From Deltaproteobacteria bacterium (GTDB taxonomy: Bacteria; Myxococcota_A; Polyangia; HGW-17; SLPX01), in the NCBI GenBank assembly GCA_011390535.1, contig JAABSF010000109.1, positions 1 through 7,781 on the forward strand: a stretch of 7,781 bases of DNA, written 5' to 3'. The notes under the pieces are model-generated. The model searched no databases and was not told the DNA's origin. It saw only the letters and a program-made list of their open reading frames with translations. The first letter of the stretch is position 1; the number at the start of each line of letters is the position of its first letter. Below are positions 1 to 5,855 of the stretch, one piece after another. The position numbers and the translations under genes were made by a program.

Positions 1-479
1 TAGTAAAAAAACTGGATGGAGTGAAGGCGATAAGCGCAGGAGGTGCTCATACGTGTGTTGTGCTGAAAGAAGGCCATGCTTCATGTTGGGGAAGAAACGC
101 TTCAGGGCAAGTGGGTTCGGGCGACAAAGAGAACATTCATGCCGCACCGAAGCGTGTGCTGAAAGTCAAAAACTTTGAGTCAATAGCAGCAGGGGGCGAT
201 TATCTCGGAGGCTTTACCTGCGCTGTGGACAAGGACAAGCGTTTGTGGTGTTGGGGAAACAATCTTTATGGCCAGGTCGGCGGTGATGCCGAGAGAAATT
301 ACAGAAAGCCCGTTAGAGTGAGTGGCGTGAATAAGGTGATCCAGGTAGAAGCGGGGGGTATGCACACATGTGCCTTGTCGGTCGATGGCGTTGCCAGGTG
401 CTGGGGGAGAAACAACGATGGACAGCTCGGTGTGGGTAACACTGAAGATAAAGTGAAACCGACCATTGTCATTAAATAA
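1..479 (+). CDS. RCC1-repeat (beta-propeller) protein, C-terminal part, 5' end outside the window
   Basis: The frame is open to the left edge (first whole codon at 3), so this is the 3' end of a longer gene; the GTG at 21 lies inside a repeat and is not a credible start. About three RCC1-type blades are visible, each with a core like AGGxHTC, a short turn, CWGRN and GQxGxG (for example HTCVVL...CWGRNASGQVG near 48-118, FTCAV...CWGNNLYGQVG near 213-280, HTCAL...CWGRNNDGQLG near 363-431). The Cys before the blade centre and the Cys-Trp-Gly pair recur in all three, the pattern of bacterial RCC1 proteins that are often extracytoplasmic. RCC1 propellers usually have seven blades, so roughly half the protein is missing. 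Such domains serve as binding scaffolds; the partner here is unknown. A Ser/Thr kinase gene follows after 68 bp on the same strand. No export signal or anchor can be judged because the N-terminus is absent. Confidence 0.9.
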   Translation, partial: VKKLDGVKAISAGGAHTCVVLKEGHASCWGRNASGQVGSGDKENIHAAPKRVLKVKNFESIAAGGDYLGGFTCAVDKDKRLWCWGNNLYGQVGGDAERNYRKPVRVSGVNKVIQVEAGGMHTCALSVDGVARCWGRNNDGQLGVGNTEDKVKPTIVIK

Positions 480-547
480 AGGACCGGGGAGCCGGGAGGA
501 ACTTTGCAACAGGCTCTAAATAGAATTATTCTTTCAATAGCGAATAT

Positions 548-2290
548 ATGTGTACGGCGATGAGCGGGCTGGTAGGAAAAAATATTGATGTCTACGAGAT
601 AACCCGTCTTTTGGGCAAGGGTGGTATGGGGGAGGTTTATGAAGCCCGGCATTCCATAATCGGAAGAACTTGCGCCATTAAAGTTCTACCTGTTGATGAG
701 AAGATAAACAAAGAGCTTGTTGGCCGAATGATTCGCGAGGCTCAGGCCGCTTCTATGTTGGGGCATCCCAATATCGTCCAAATCTTTGACTTCAGGATGG
801 ATTCATCAGGGCGGTTTTTCATGGTGATGGAGTTGCTTCAGGGGAAGTCTCTGGCGGAATTGTTGGCTGAGCACGGAGCGTTGAGTATAGAGGTGGCGTC
901 AACGATCGCCATGCAGGTGCTGTCGGCGCTGGCCGGCGCTCACGCGAAAGGAGTGGTCCATCGGGATTTGAAGCCGGATAATATCTTTCTAGCCCTCGAT
1001 CCCACAGGTAACTACAAGGTCAAGCTCTTGGATTTCGGAATCTCCAAGTTCATGACCATGAAAGCCGATGATATGCGGCTCACACAGACAGGCGCAGTGC
1101 TTGGTACTCCTTATTACATGAGCCCTGAGCAGGCGGAAGGCAAAAAGAATCTGGATGGGCGCTCCGATTTGTGGAGTTGTGGTACGATCATTTATGAAAT
1201 GGTCACCGGAGGTGTCCCGTTTTATGGCGACAGCTACAACGAAGTGATGGCCGCCATTTTGATGAAACCCTTTGCTCCTCCTTCACATTTCGTCCCTGAT
1301 CTGGATCCCGGTGTTGAGCGGATAATTATGAAGGCAATGGAAAAAAAACTGGATAATCGTTACGCTACGGCTGCTGATTTTTTCATGGATCTTATGCCTT
1401 ATCACAGCTCAGAAGAGGTGCATGTGGGTTCTATGACGTTCATGCCGCCCTATACCGGCACGAATCCATTGATGTCACTACAGAGGATGGTGGCGGCTGC
1501 TGCAGCTGAACCTCTGGATTCCACAGGTGGACACCACATAAGCAGGCTTGAATCTGTCCAGGTTTCTTCCGCAAGCTCACTTGAACCCGGCGGTGAAGGG
1601 AAGATGCCTTTCGGTTATCTTGCTGAAAACCTCTCAAGAGCGCCCTCTATAGAATCCAAAACATCGATTTCTCGTTTGAAGATACTTCTTGCCGTCACCG
1701 TTGGTGCGGTTTTGTTTGGTGCGGTTTTTGCGATATCGGTGTTGTTTTTTGGAGGAGACGCAGAGAAGAACGGGGAGGATGTAGTGAGTGAGGGAAAGAG
1801 CGAGGCGCGCATTTCAGATCTTGTCCGCAGGCCCGAAATAGAAGGTTCCAGTGGTAAAGGGTCGGGAGGAATGGAGCCTACAAAGGGGCCTTCAGGAGCC
1901 GATGGGGAAAAGCTGAAAAATGCGGCGGAGGGTGAGAACGAAGGATCCGGCGACAACATAGACGACGGCAAGTTGGAGAAAACCGGATCTGGTGTTAGCG
2001 GCGTGATTCTGGAAAAAAATAAGATGAAAGTTGAGCTCTTGGGTTTGCCGAAAAATGCTCGAGTTCATATAGACGACGAGAAGGTGGAGCCTCCCGTTGT
2101 CTTGGAGGCCGATGGCAAGAAACGGTGTGTAAAGGTGTGGGGAAGCCGCCGAAGGTTTTTCGTCAAATGTTTTAAAGCCGACGGCGACAAAACTTTTCGT
2201 GTGAAACTCAGAAGAGTTAAGAGAGGCACGAGGACGCGGAATAGAGTGACCGGGCGGCCTTCAAAATATGATAATCCTTACAAAAATTGA
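548..2290 (+). CDS. membrane-anchored eukaryote-like Ser/Thr protein kinase with PEGA-like C-terminal domain
   Basis: A Hanks-type kinase phosphorylating Ser/Thr of unknown substrates at the cytoplasmic face of the inner membrane. All catalytic elements are present: Gly-rich loop GKGGMGEVYEA (23-33), ATP-anchoring Lys45 in CAIKV, helix-C Glu64, HRDLKPDN (138-145, catalytic Asp140), DFG (162-164), and GTPYYMSPE (186-194). The activation segment has Thr179, Thr181 and Thr187, and HRD makes it an RD kinase likely activated by autophosphorylation. The kinase domain ends near 285. A linker precedes one hydrophobic segment at about 378-401, then a Gly/Glu/Lys-rich spacer (402-490) and a PEGA-like beta-domain (about 493-556: GLPKNARVHIDD...PPVVLEADGKKR), predicted to be periplasmic. 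The tail is Arg-rich. Two Cys (527, 541) sit in the PEGA-like part. Start is uncertain: ATG at 548 and ATG at 560 (MSGLVGKNID) both lack a clear Shine-Dalgarno; the second matches usual family N-termini as well. The next gene overlaps or abuts its end, suggesting coupled translation. Confidence 0.95.
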   Translation: MCTAMSGLVGKNIDVYEITRLLGKGGMGEVYEARHSIIGRTCAIKVLPVDEKINKELVGRMIREAQAASMLGHPNIVQIFDFRMDSSGRFFMVMELLQGKSLAELLAEHGALSIEVASTIAMQVLSALAGAHAKGVVHRDLKPDNIFLALDPTGNYKVKLLDFGISKFMTMKADDMRLTQTGAVLGTPYYMSPEQAEGKKNLDGRSDLWSCGTIIYEMVTGGVPFYGDSYNEVMAAILMKPFAPPSHFVPDLDPGVERIIMKAMEKKLDNRYATAADFFMDLMPYHSSEEVHVGSMTFMPPYTGTNPLMSLQRMVAAAAAEPLDSTGGHHISRLESVQVSSASSLEPGGEGKMPFGYLAENLSRAPSIESKTSISRLKILLAVTVGAVLFGAVFAISVLFFGGDAEKNGEDVVSEGKSEARISDLVRRPEIEGSSGKGSGGMEPTKGPSGADGEKLKNAAEGENEGSGDNIDDGKLEKTGSGVSGVILEKNKMKVELLGLPKNARVHIDDEKVEPPVVLEADGKKRCVKVWGSRRRFFVKCFKADGDKTFRVKLRRVKRGTRTRNRVTGRPSKYDNPYKN

Positions 2291-3449
2291 AAGGATGCAT
2301 TGTTCCGATAGGAAGATGGCTCAGGATCGGAAACGCCCAATAAATACAATGCTGTTAAATTATTGCATTCAAGAGAAAGAAGAGAGCGTTGAAAGAAGCA
2401 GTTTTTGGCGTGGTCTTAGGAGTAGACTGTGCCTTTTTCTGTTATGCATGATCTCACCGCTTGGAGCCTTGGGATGCGGGGGACTTGGCTTATGGGACAT
2501 GAAAGTGGCGGGAACGGCCGGCGGTTCCAGGTTTGAATGGATGGCCGGTGGGGAGAACGCACGAATCAGGGTTTGGGAGAAGAAGGGGGAGCATGAACGT
2601 AAAGTTATGGAGCTTCAATACGAATTGAAAGAGAATCATAAGCGCAAGGTTTTGTTGATTCTGAAGTCTGAAGAATTTGGGTTGCTGGCAAAGTCGTACA
2701 AGAACAGATGCGTAGAGAACCCTGAGACGATCGAGTTGTTCGCTGAGATCCCAAAAGGTGATTATCGTACAAAAATGGTTGGTTATATTCCTCCGGTGGT
2801 GACGAGGTTGTTTGATGCCATCGCCGAGACTTTTCCTCTGGCCCGAAAAAGCGCCCTGGGAAAAAACTGTCCACCTGCCTGTGGGAGTGTTGCATCACCG
2901 GAATCGAAAACCGACAAGGTTCAAAGCCCGGGAGATCAAAACAGAAAAGAAAAGAGTGCAAAACAGCCCGGCACAGGAGCCTCAGAAGATGATCTTGAGG
3001 GAAAAGATAAGGTAAATGGCCCCAATTCGACAGAAGCAAACGATAAGAAAATAGAGGAAAGTGATAACGTTGACGTTCAGGAAGGGGAGGAAAATGAAGA
3101 AGAAGAACTCTGTATGGATTCAGCGGTGGGGATTTTTCACGAACCGGTGGAAGAGTTTTGGCACGGAAAGCCTGCCGAGATAACTGCGATCATACCCAAG
3201 AATTGGAGCTTGGTATTACATTATAAGCCAGGTATGGTGGAACACTACAAAGCTGTTGAAATGGAGCCGGTAAGCGCATCGGAGGTCTGTAGATTGCGCT
3301 TTCTGCTGCCCCAGTCAGCATTAACCTATGACACCCTCTACTATTACATCGAAGCTAAAGATGAATCGGGAGAGGTTGCGAATGGGTTCAGTAGCAAGAA
3401 CTCACCGCACATTGTAACCGTCAAGAAATGTCTTTTGGTGAGTCACTGA
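2268..3449 (+). CDS. putative envelope lipoprotein of unknown function, downstream of the kinase
   Basis: I do not recognise a named family. A basic stretch RGLRSR (49-54) is followed by a hydrophobic core (LCLFLLCMISPLGAL) and a lipobox-like ALGC with Cys70, fitting a type II lipoprotein signal; Ala at -3 is less typical, so a plain membrane anchor is possible. After it comes a mixed alpha/beta region (about 77-200), a highly charged linker (about 205-285) ending in an acidic run EENEEEE, and a beta-rich C-terminal domain (about 286-388) with HEPVEEF, VLHYKP and LYYYIEAKDESGE, resembling Ig-like domains seen in many myxobacterial envelope proteins. Cys148, 201, 205, 282, 341 and 387 could form disulfides. 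Start is unclear: ATG at 2268 overlaps the kinase by 23 bp; ATGs at 2295, 2316 and 2349 are alternatives. AGGA before 2316 and GAAAGG before 2295 sit too close to be ideal. All of these leave an unusually long stretch before the signal core. Same strand and contact with the kinase gene suggest a shared transcript and related role. Confidence 0.75.
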   Translation: MIILTKIERMHCSDRKMAQDRKRPINTMLLNYCIQEKEESVERSSFWRGLRSRLCLFLLCMISPLGALGCGGLGLWDMKVAGTAGGSRFEWMAGGENARIRVWEKKGEHERKVMELQYELKENHKRKVLLILKSEEFGLLAKSYKNRCVENPETIELFAEIPKGDYRTKMVGYIPPVVTRLFDAIAETFPLARKSALGKNCPPACGSVASPESKTDKVQSPGDQNRKEKSAKQPGTGASEDDLEGKDKVNGPNSTEANDKKIEESDNVDVQEGEENEEEELCMDSAVGIFHEPVEEFWHGKPAEITAIIPKNWSLVLHYKPGMVEHYKAVEMEPVSASEVCRLRFLLPQSALTYDTLYYYIEAKDESGEVANGFSSKNSPHIVTVKKCLLVSH

Positions 3450-3480
3450 AATCGGCCTGCTCTTGTTATACAGGATCTCA

Positions 3481-3506
3481 TTGCGAGCCGGACAATATGC
3501 TCGCAG
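3481..3506. other. inverted repeat in convergent gap (possible transcription end)
   Basis: GCGAGC (3483-3488) pairs with GCTCGC (3499-3504), extended by T3482-A3505 and a T-G pair, around a 10-nt loop. It lies between the converging ends of the lipoprotein gene (3449) and the outer-membrane gene (3526), where a bidirectional terminator would be expected. No T-run follows on either strand, so an intrinsic terminator is not demonstrated. Confidence 0.3.
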
Positions 3507-3525
3507 GGCCGTAATGTGAGTGTGT

Positions 3526-4248
3526 TTAGAATGCGAACCCGAATGCCAGCTCGGCGTGGGGGAGAACGTAGTTCACTGGTTTGTCGTAGTGGCTTTTGTT
3601 TTTTCTGATGTACTGCATGCCCAAACCGATATTCATAGTGAAGCCTTCGTCCCAGATCCACTTGTAGCCCAGGACGCTCCGTGCGATGATGAGGTTGGTC
3701 TTTGATGAGTCGACGCCGGCGGTGCCCCAGCCTACGTATCCACCACGGATTCCAAGGCTTAATCCTTCCAATGCGCGGCCGGTGAGCGCATAGTCAAAAC
3801 CGGCCAGCAGACCGCCGTAGTAATTTTTGTTTCGCCCAGTGGCGACGAAAAAGGTGGCCCCGTGGAACGAAAGGTTACGGCTTATGGCGGCGTCAACTTG
3901 AAATGGAAGCATAGCCATTCCGATTGTTATTCTAACTTTTCTCGCTTTTTTCGGTGCTTTTTTAGGTGGCTGATATACTTCTACAGGTTTTTCCGCAACA
4001 TTGACTGGAGGAGGAGGTGGTGGTGGTGGTGCTTGAGGTGGAGCCGGCGGCGTTTTCTCGATTTCTTGTTCACCTTGATAGATCTCAGCATGAGATGGAA
4101 CCTTGATGACTACATCTATGCCTCTGTCTTGATTTCTTACGCCCTCTGCCTCGTGGACGGATTCATTCCCTTGGGCCCAGGTCACCCCTGAGAGCAAGAG
4201 ACCGGCGGTTGCGGTGATGATGACGAGTGCTTTGTTTTTTCCATTCAT
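3526..4248 (-). CDS. secreted outer-membrane beta-barrel-like protein with polyproline linker
   Basis: A 240-residue protein with a clear Sec signal peptide: short basic n-region (MNGKNK), hydrophobic core (ALVIITATAGLLLSGV) and a likely cut after TWA at residue 25. The mature N-terminal part (26-65) is polar and is followed by a Pro-rich hinge (67-82) with eight prolines in a row (74-81), then a Lys/Pro segment (96-104). Residues from about 105 to 240 show alternating hydrophobic strands rich in Gly and aromatics (for example LLAGFDYALTG, LSLGIRGGYVGWG, FTMNIGLGMQYIRK) and end in AELAFGFAF; a terminal Phe is the classic beta-signal recognised by the BAM complex. About 135 residues fit a small eight-strand barrel, though the strand count is an estimate. 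The Pro-rich hinge could span periplasm or peptidoglycan. No substrate can be named. Start is secure: AGAGGAG lies 8 nt upstream, and a sigma-54-type promoter lies further up. It is probably transcribed alone. Confidence 0.85.
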   Translation of the reverse strand: MNGKNKALVIITATAGLLLSGVTWAQGNESVHEAEGVRNQDRGIDVVIKVPSHAEIYQGEQEIEKTPPAPPQAPPPPPPPPVNVAEKPVEVYQPPKKAPKKARKVRITIGMAMLPFQVDAAISRNLSFHGATFFVATGRNKNYYGGLLAGFDYALTGRALEGLSLGIRGGYVGWGTAGVDSSKTNLIIARSVLGYKWIWDEGFTMNIGLGMQYIRKNKSHYDKPVNYVLPHAELAFGFAF

Positions 4249-4256
4249 CTTATTTT

Positions 4257-4263
4257 CTCCTCT
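4257..4263 (-). promoter_or_regulatory. ribosome binding site of the outer-membrane protein gene
   Basis: On the minus strand AGAGGAG is followed by an 8-nt spacer (AAAATAAG) and ATG at 4248. It selects this ATG over the overlapping out-of-frame ATG at 4244. Confidence 0.85.
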
Positions 4264-4282
4264 ATTTCTTAAAAGTGGTTTC

Positions 4283-4355
4283 GTTATCGTTCTCGCTGGA
4301 TAACCAAAGCAAAAGGAGTGCCAGATATTTTTGTTTGTGATAACGGGATGTTATG
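4283..4355. promoter_or_regulatory. cluster of GTTATC/GATAAC hexamers around the sigma-54-type promoter
   Basis: Read on the + strand: GTTATC at 4283-4288, GATAAC at 4299-4304, GATAAC at 4339-4344 and the near-copy GTTATG at 4350-4355. The first two form an inverted repeat with a 10-bp spacer that would cover the predicted transcription start. The last two form a shorter inverted repeat (ATAAC, 5 bp, GTTAT) about 42-58 bp upstream of it. Such paired half-sites are typical of dimeric regulator binding; the regulator is unknown and no experimental evidence exists. Confidence 0.4.
4309..4324 (-). promoter_or_regulatory. sigma-54 (RpoN) type -24/-12 promoter of the outer-membrane protein gene
   Basis: The minus strand reads CTGGCAC-TCCTT-TTGCT. 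This matches the RpoN consensus YTGGCACG-N4-TTGCW at every defined base except the G after TGGCAC, and the GG-to-GC spacing is exact (12 bp from the -24 G to the -12 C). The predicted start is near 4297, giving a leader of about 49 nt that contains the Shine-Dalgarno. If real, transcription needs RpoN and an ATP-dependent enhancer-binding activator. Confidence 0.72.
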
Positions 4356-4392
4356 GGTTAATTGTGTGGGTGTTGAAATTAGAGAAGAACCT

Positions 4393-4428
4393 CAAGCATG
4401 ACATGGATGTCGGGCTTTACCCTGCTTG
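4393..4428. other. compact dyad able to fold as a three-way junction
   Basis: An outer stem CAAGCA/TGCTTG (4393-4398 with 4423-4428) encloses two small hairpins: GACA-TGGA-TGTC (4400-4411, or 5 bp with a 2-nt loop) and GGG-CTTTA-CCC (4412-4422). Only T4399 is unpaired at the junction. It lies 50 bp past the stop of the acyl-CoA dehydrogenase gene and upstream of the outer-membrane gene promoter. It could be a 3'-end structure of the dehydrogenase transcript, but no T-run follows on the minus strand. Stems are short, so chance is possible. Confidence 0.35.
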
Positions 4429-4478
4429 TGGAATCTAGAGCGTCGGCTGGTTTGGTCGGATCGATCCAGGATAAGTCC

Positions 4479-5705
4479 CTATGAAGGGAGTTTCTCATCT
4501 TCCAGCTCAGAGGAGAGCGCGTCTGCCTCTACATCTCTGAAGATTTGGGGGCTTTTTAGGATCTCTTTAAAATACTCGTGTTGAATCAGGAGGTTCATAA
4601 TCTCGTTGGTCCCGGTCCAGATCATGGTTAGGCGGGTGTCACGGAAAAACTTCTCCACAGGGTATATATCCGTGTAACCGATTCCGCCCATCACCTGCAT
4701 GGCGTGGTTAATTATCTCCCAAGCCGAGGATGTAGATTCCTTCTTGGCCTCTGACACCATTCTTCTAGGATCTTGATTCGAATCCGCTACTAAAGCCGCG
4801 TGAGCGTTAAGAGCTCTTGCGGCGTCCATTCGTGTCACGGCGTCGGCTATTTTAAATGAGACACCTTGAAATTCCCGAATCTTTTTTCCGAAGGCGACCC
4901 TTCGGGATGCATAGCGGGTTGCTATCTCAAGTGCCGCTCTGGCGGTGCCCAGTGCTCCTGCTGCAGAAGTCATTCGCTCGGGCACCATCATTCTATTGAA
5001 GACCAGCCCACCCCCGTTTAGCGGCCCAACAAGGTTTCTTTCAGGAACTTTAACATCATGAAAAACAATCCTGCCGGTACCTCCGCCTCTAGTGCCCATC
5101 AACCCGTAGCGGGTGCGAACTTCAACGTCGTCGGTTCTATCCACAAGAAAAGCGCTGATTGCTTTGTGGCTCTTTGCATTGGGGTCGGTTCTGGCGTAGA
5201 CAAGAAAGTAATCGGCTCCGACAGATCCAACCACAAAGCGCTTCTGGCCTTTCAACACATAATGATCACCATCTTTTTCCGCCGTTGTGGTAGCTCCGAA
5301 AAAATCAGAGCCCCCGCGAGGCTCTGTGAGCGCTTCGGCACATGTGAGCTTACCTTCTAGTGTCGGCTTTAGATAACGCTCTTTTTGTTCGTCTGTCCCG
5401 AATGAGTGCATGCTTTGTCCGATGATAGACGGTAGGCTGTATAAACAACCCAGCGCAGACCCCAAAAAACCAACCTCTTCAATGGCCGCCATCTCACATA
5501 TCCACCGATGTCCCCGGCCTCCCCACTGCTTTGGAAACCTCAACCCCAACAGATTTCTTTTGGCGGCTTCTTCGACAAACTCTCTCGGGTAATCCACCTC
5601 ACCTGCATCCATTTTCTTCACCAGGTCCACCGGCACGTCTTTTACAAAGGCCACCACCTCTGAGACTGTTTTGCGTTCTTCTTCAGTTAATAGTTGATCA
5701 TACAT
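4479..5705 (-). CDS. acyl-CoA dehydrogenase family flavoprotein (408 aa)
   Basis: A full-length FAD enzyme that would oxidise an acyl-CoA to the trans-2-enoyl-CoA, passing electrons to an electron-transfer flavoprotein. Order of domains: helical N-domain (about 5-115), beta-middle domain (about 123-216) and helical C-domain (about 235-383). Seen motifs: family signature 1 (ALTEPRGGSDFFGA, 125-138), the flavin-contacting segment LKGQKRFVVG (151-160), RVAFG with Gln280 (269-280; FAD pyrophosphate contact across the dimer), and QVMGGIGYT (337-345) with the following FRDTR and IWTGTNEI (362-369). In medium- and short-chain enzymes the last motif is YEGT, where Glu is the catalytic base; here it is Thr364. 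Glu243 in VPERM aligns with the Glu used by isovaleryl- and long-chain-type enzymes. Substrate class is therefore open, possibly branched or long chain. An upstream in-frame ATG at 5735 would add 10 residues, but a strong GGGAGG sits 6 nt before 5705. It appears monocistronic. Confidence 0.93.
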   Translation of the reverse strand: MYDQLLTEEERKTVSEVVAFVKDVPVDLVKKMDAGEVDYPREFVEEAAKRNLLGLRFPKQWGGRGHRWICEMAAIEEVGFLGSALGCLYSLPSIIGQSMHSFGTDEQKERYLKPTLEGKLTCAEALTEPRGGSDFFGATTTAEKDGDHYVLKGQKRFVVGSVGADYFLVYARTDPNAKSHKAISAFLVDRTDDVEVRTRYGLMGTRGGGTGRIVFHDVKVPERNLVGPLNGGGLVFNRMMVPERMTSAAGALGTARAALEIATRYASRRVAFGKKIREFQGVSFKIADAVTRMDAARALNAHAALVADSNQDPRRMVSEAKKESTSSAWEIINHAMQVMGGIGYTDIYPVEKFFRDTRLTMIWTGTNEIMNLLIQHEYFKEILKSPQIFRDVEADALSSELEDEKLPS

Positions 5706-5711
5706 TAAGTT

Positions 5712-5717
5712 CCTCCC
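5712..5717 (-). promoter_or_regulatory. ribosome binding site fixing the acyl-CoA dehydrogenase start
   Basis: The minus strand reads GGGAGG, a 6-nt spacer AACTTA and ATG at 5705. This motif lies inside the longer reading frame that starts at 5735, so the shorter 408-residue product (MYDQLLTEEE) is favoured; family members also begin about here. Confidence 0.85.
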
Positions 5718-5855
5718 ATGAAATTTTAAGGACAATAACTCAAGAAAATATCAAAGACAATGCATTCACCGAAGACATTCAAAAAAGATGACAGTCAAAA
5801 AACCAACGAAATGACAGGGTTGACGAGTCCACATTTTTAGGCCAGTTTTGAACTA

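Noticed and set aside
21..23. GTG as the start of the RCC1 gene
   Set aside because: The frame continues upstream to the edge with RCC1-like residues (VKKLDGV), and there is no ribosome site.
1615..1971. Open frame of 118 codons on the minus strand
   Set aside because: It is a Ser/Pro-rich mirror of the low-complexity linker of the kinase.
3862..4191. Open frame of 109 codons on the + strand
   Set aside because: It is antisense to the outer-membrane gene, rich in Trp/Arg because it mirrors Pro/Gly codons, and has no Shine-Dalgarno.
5706..5735. N-terminal extension of the acyl-CoA dehydrogenase from ATG at 5735
   Set aside because: A strong GGGAGG site lies within this extension, ideally placed for the ATG at 5705, and the family normally begins near that residue.
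5820..5825. TTGACG as a -35 box for the TPR gene
   Set aside because: No acceptable -10 box lies 15-19 bp downstream.
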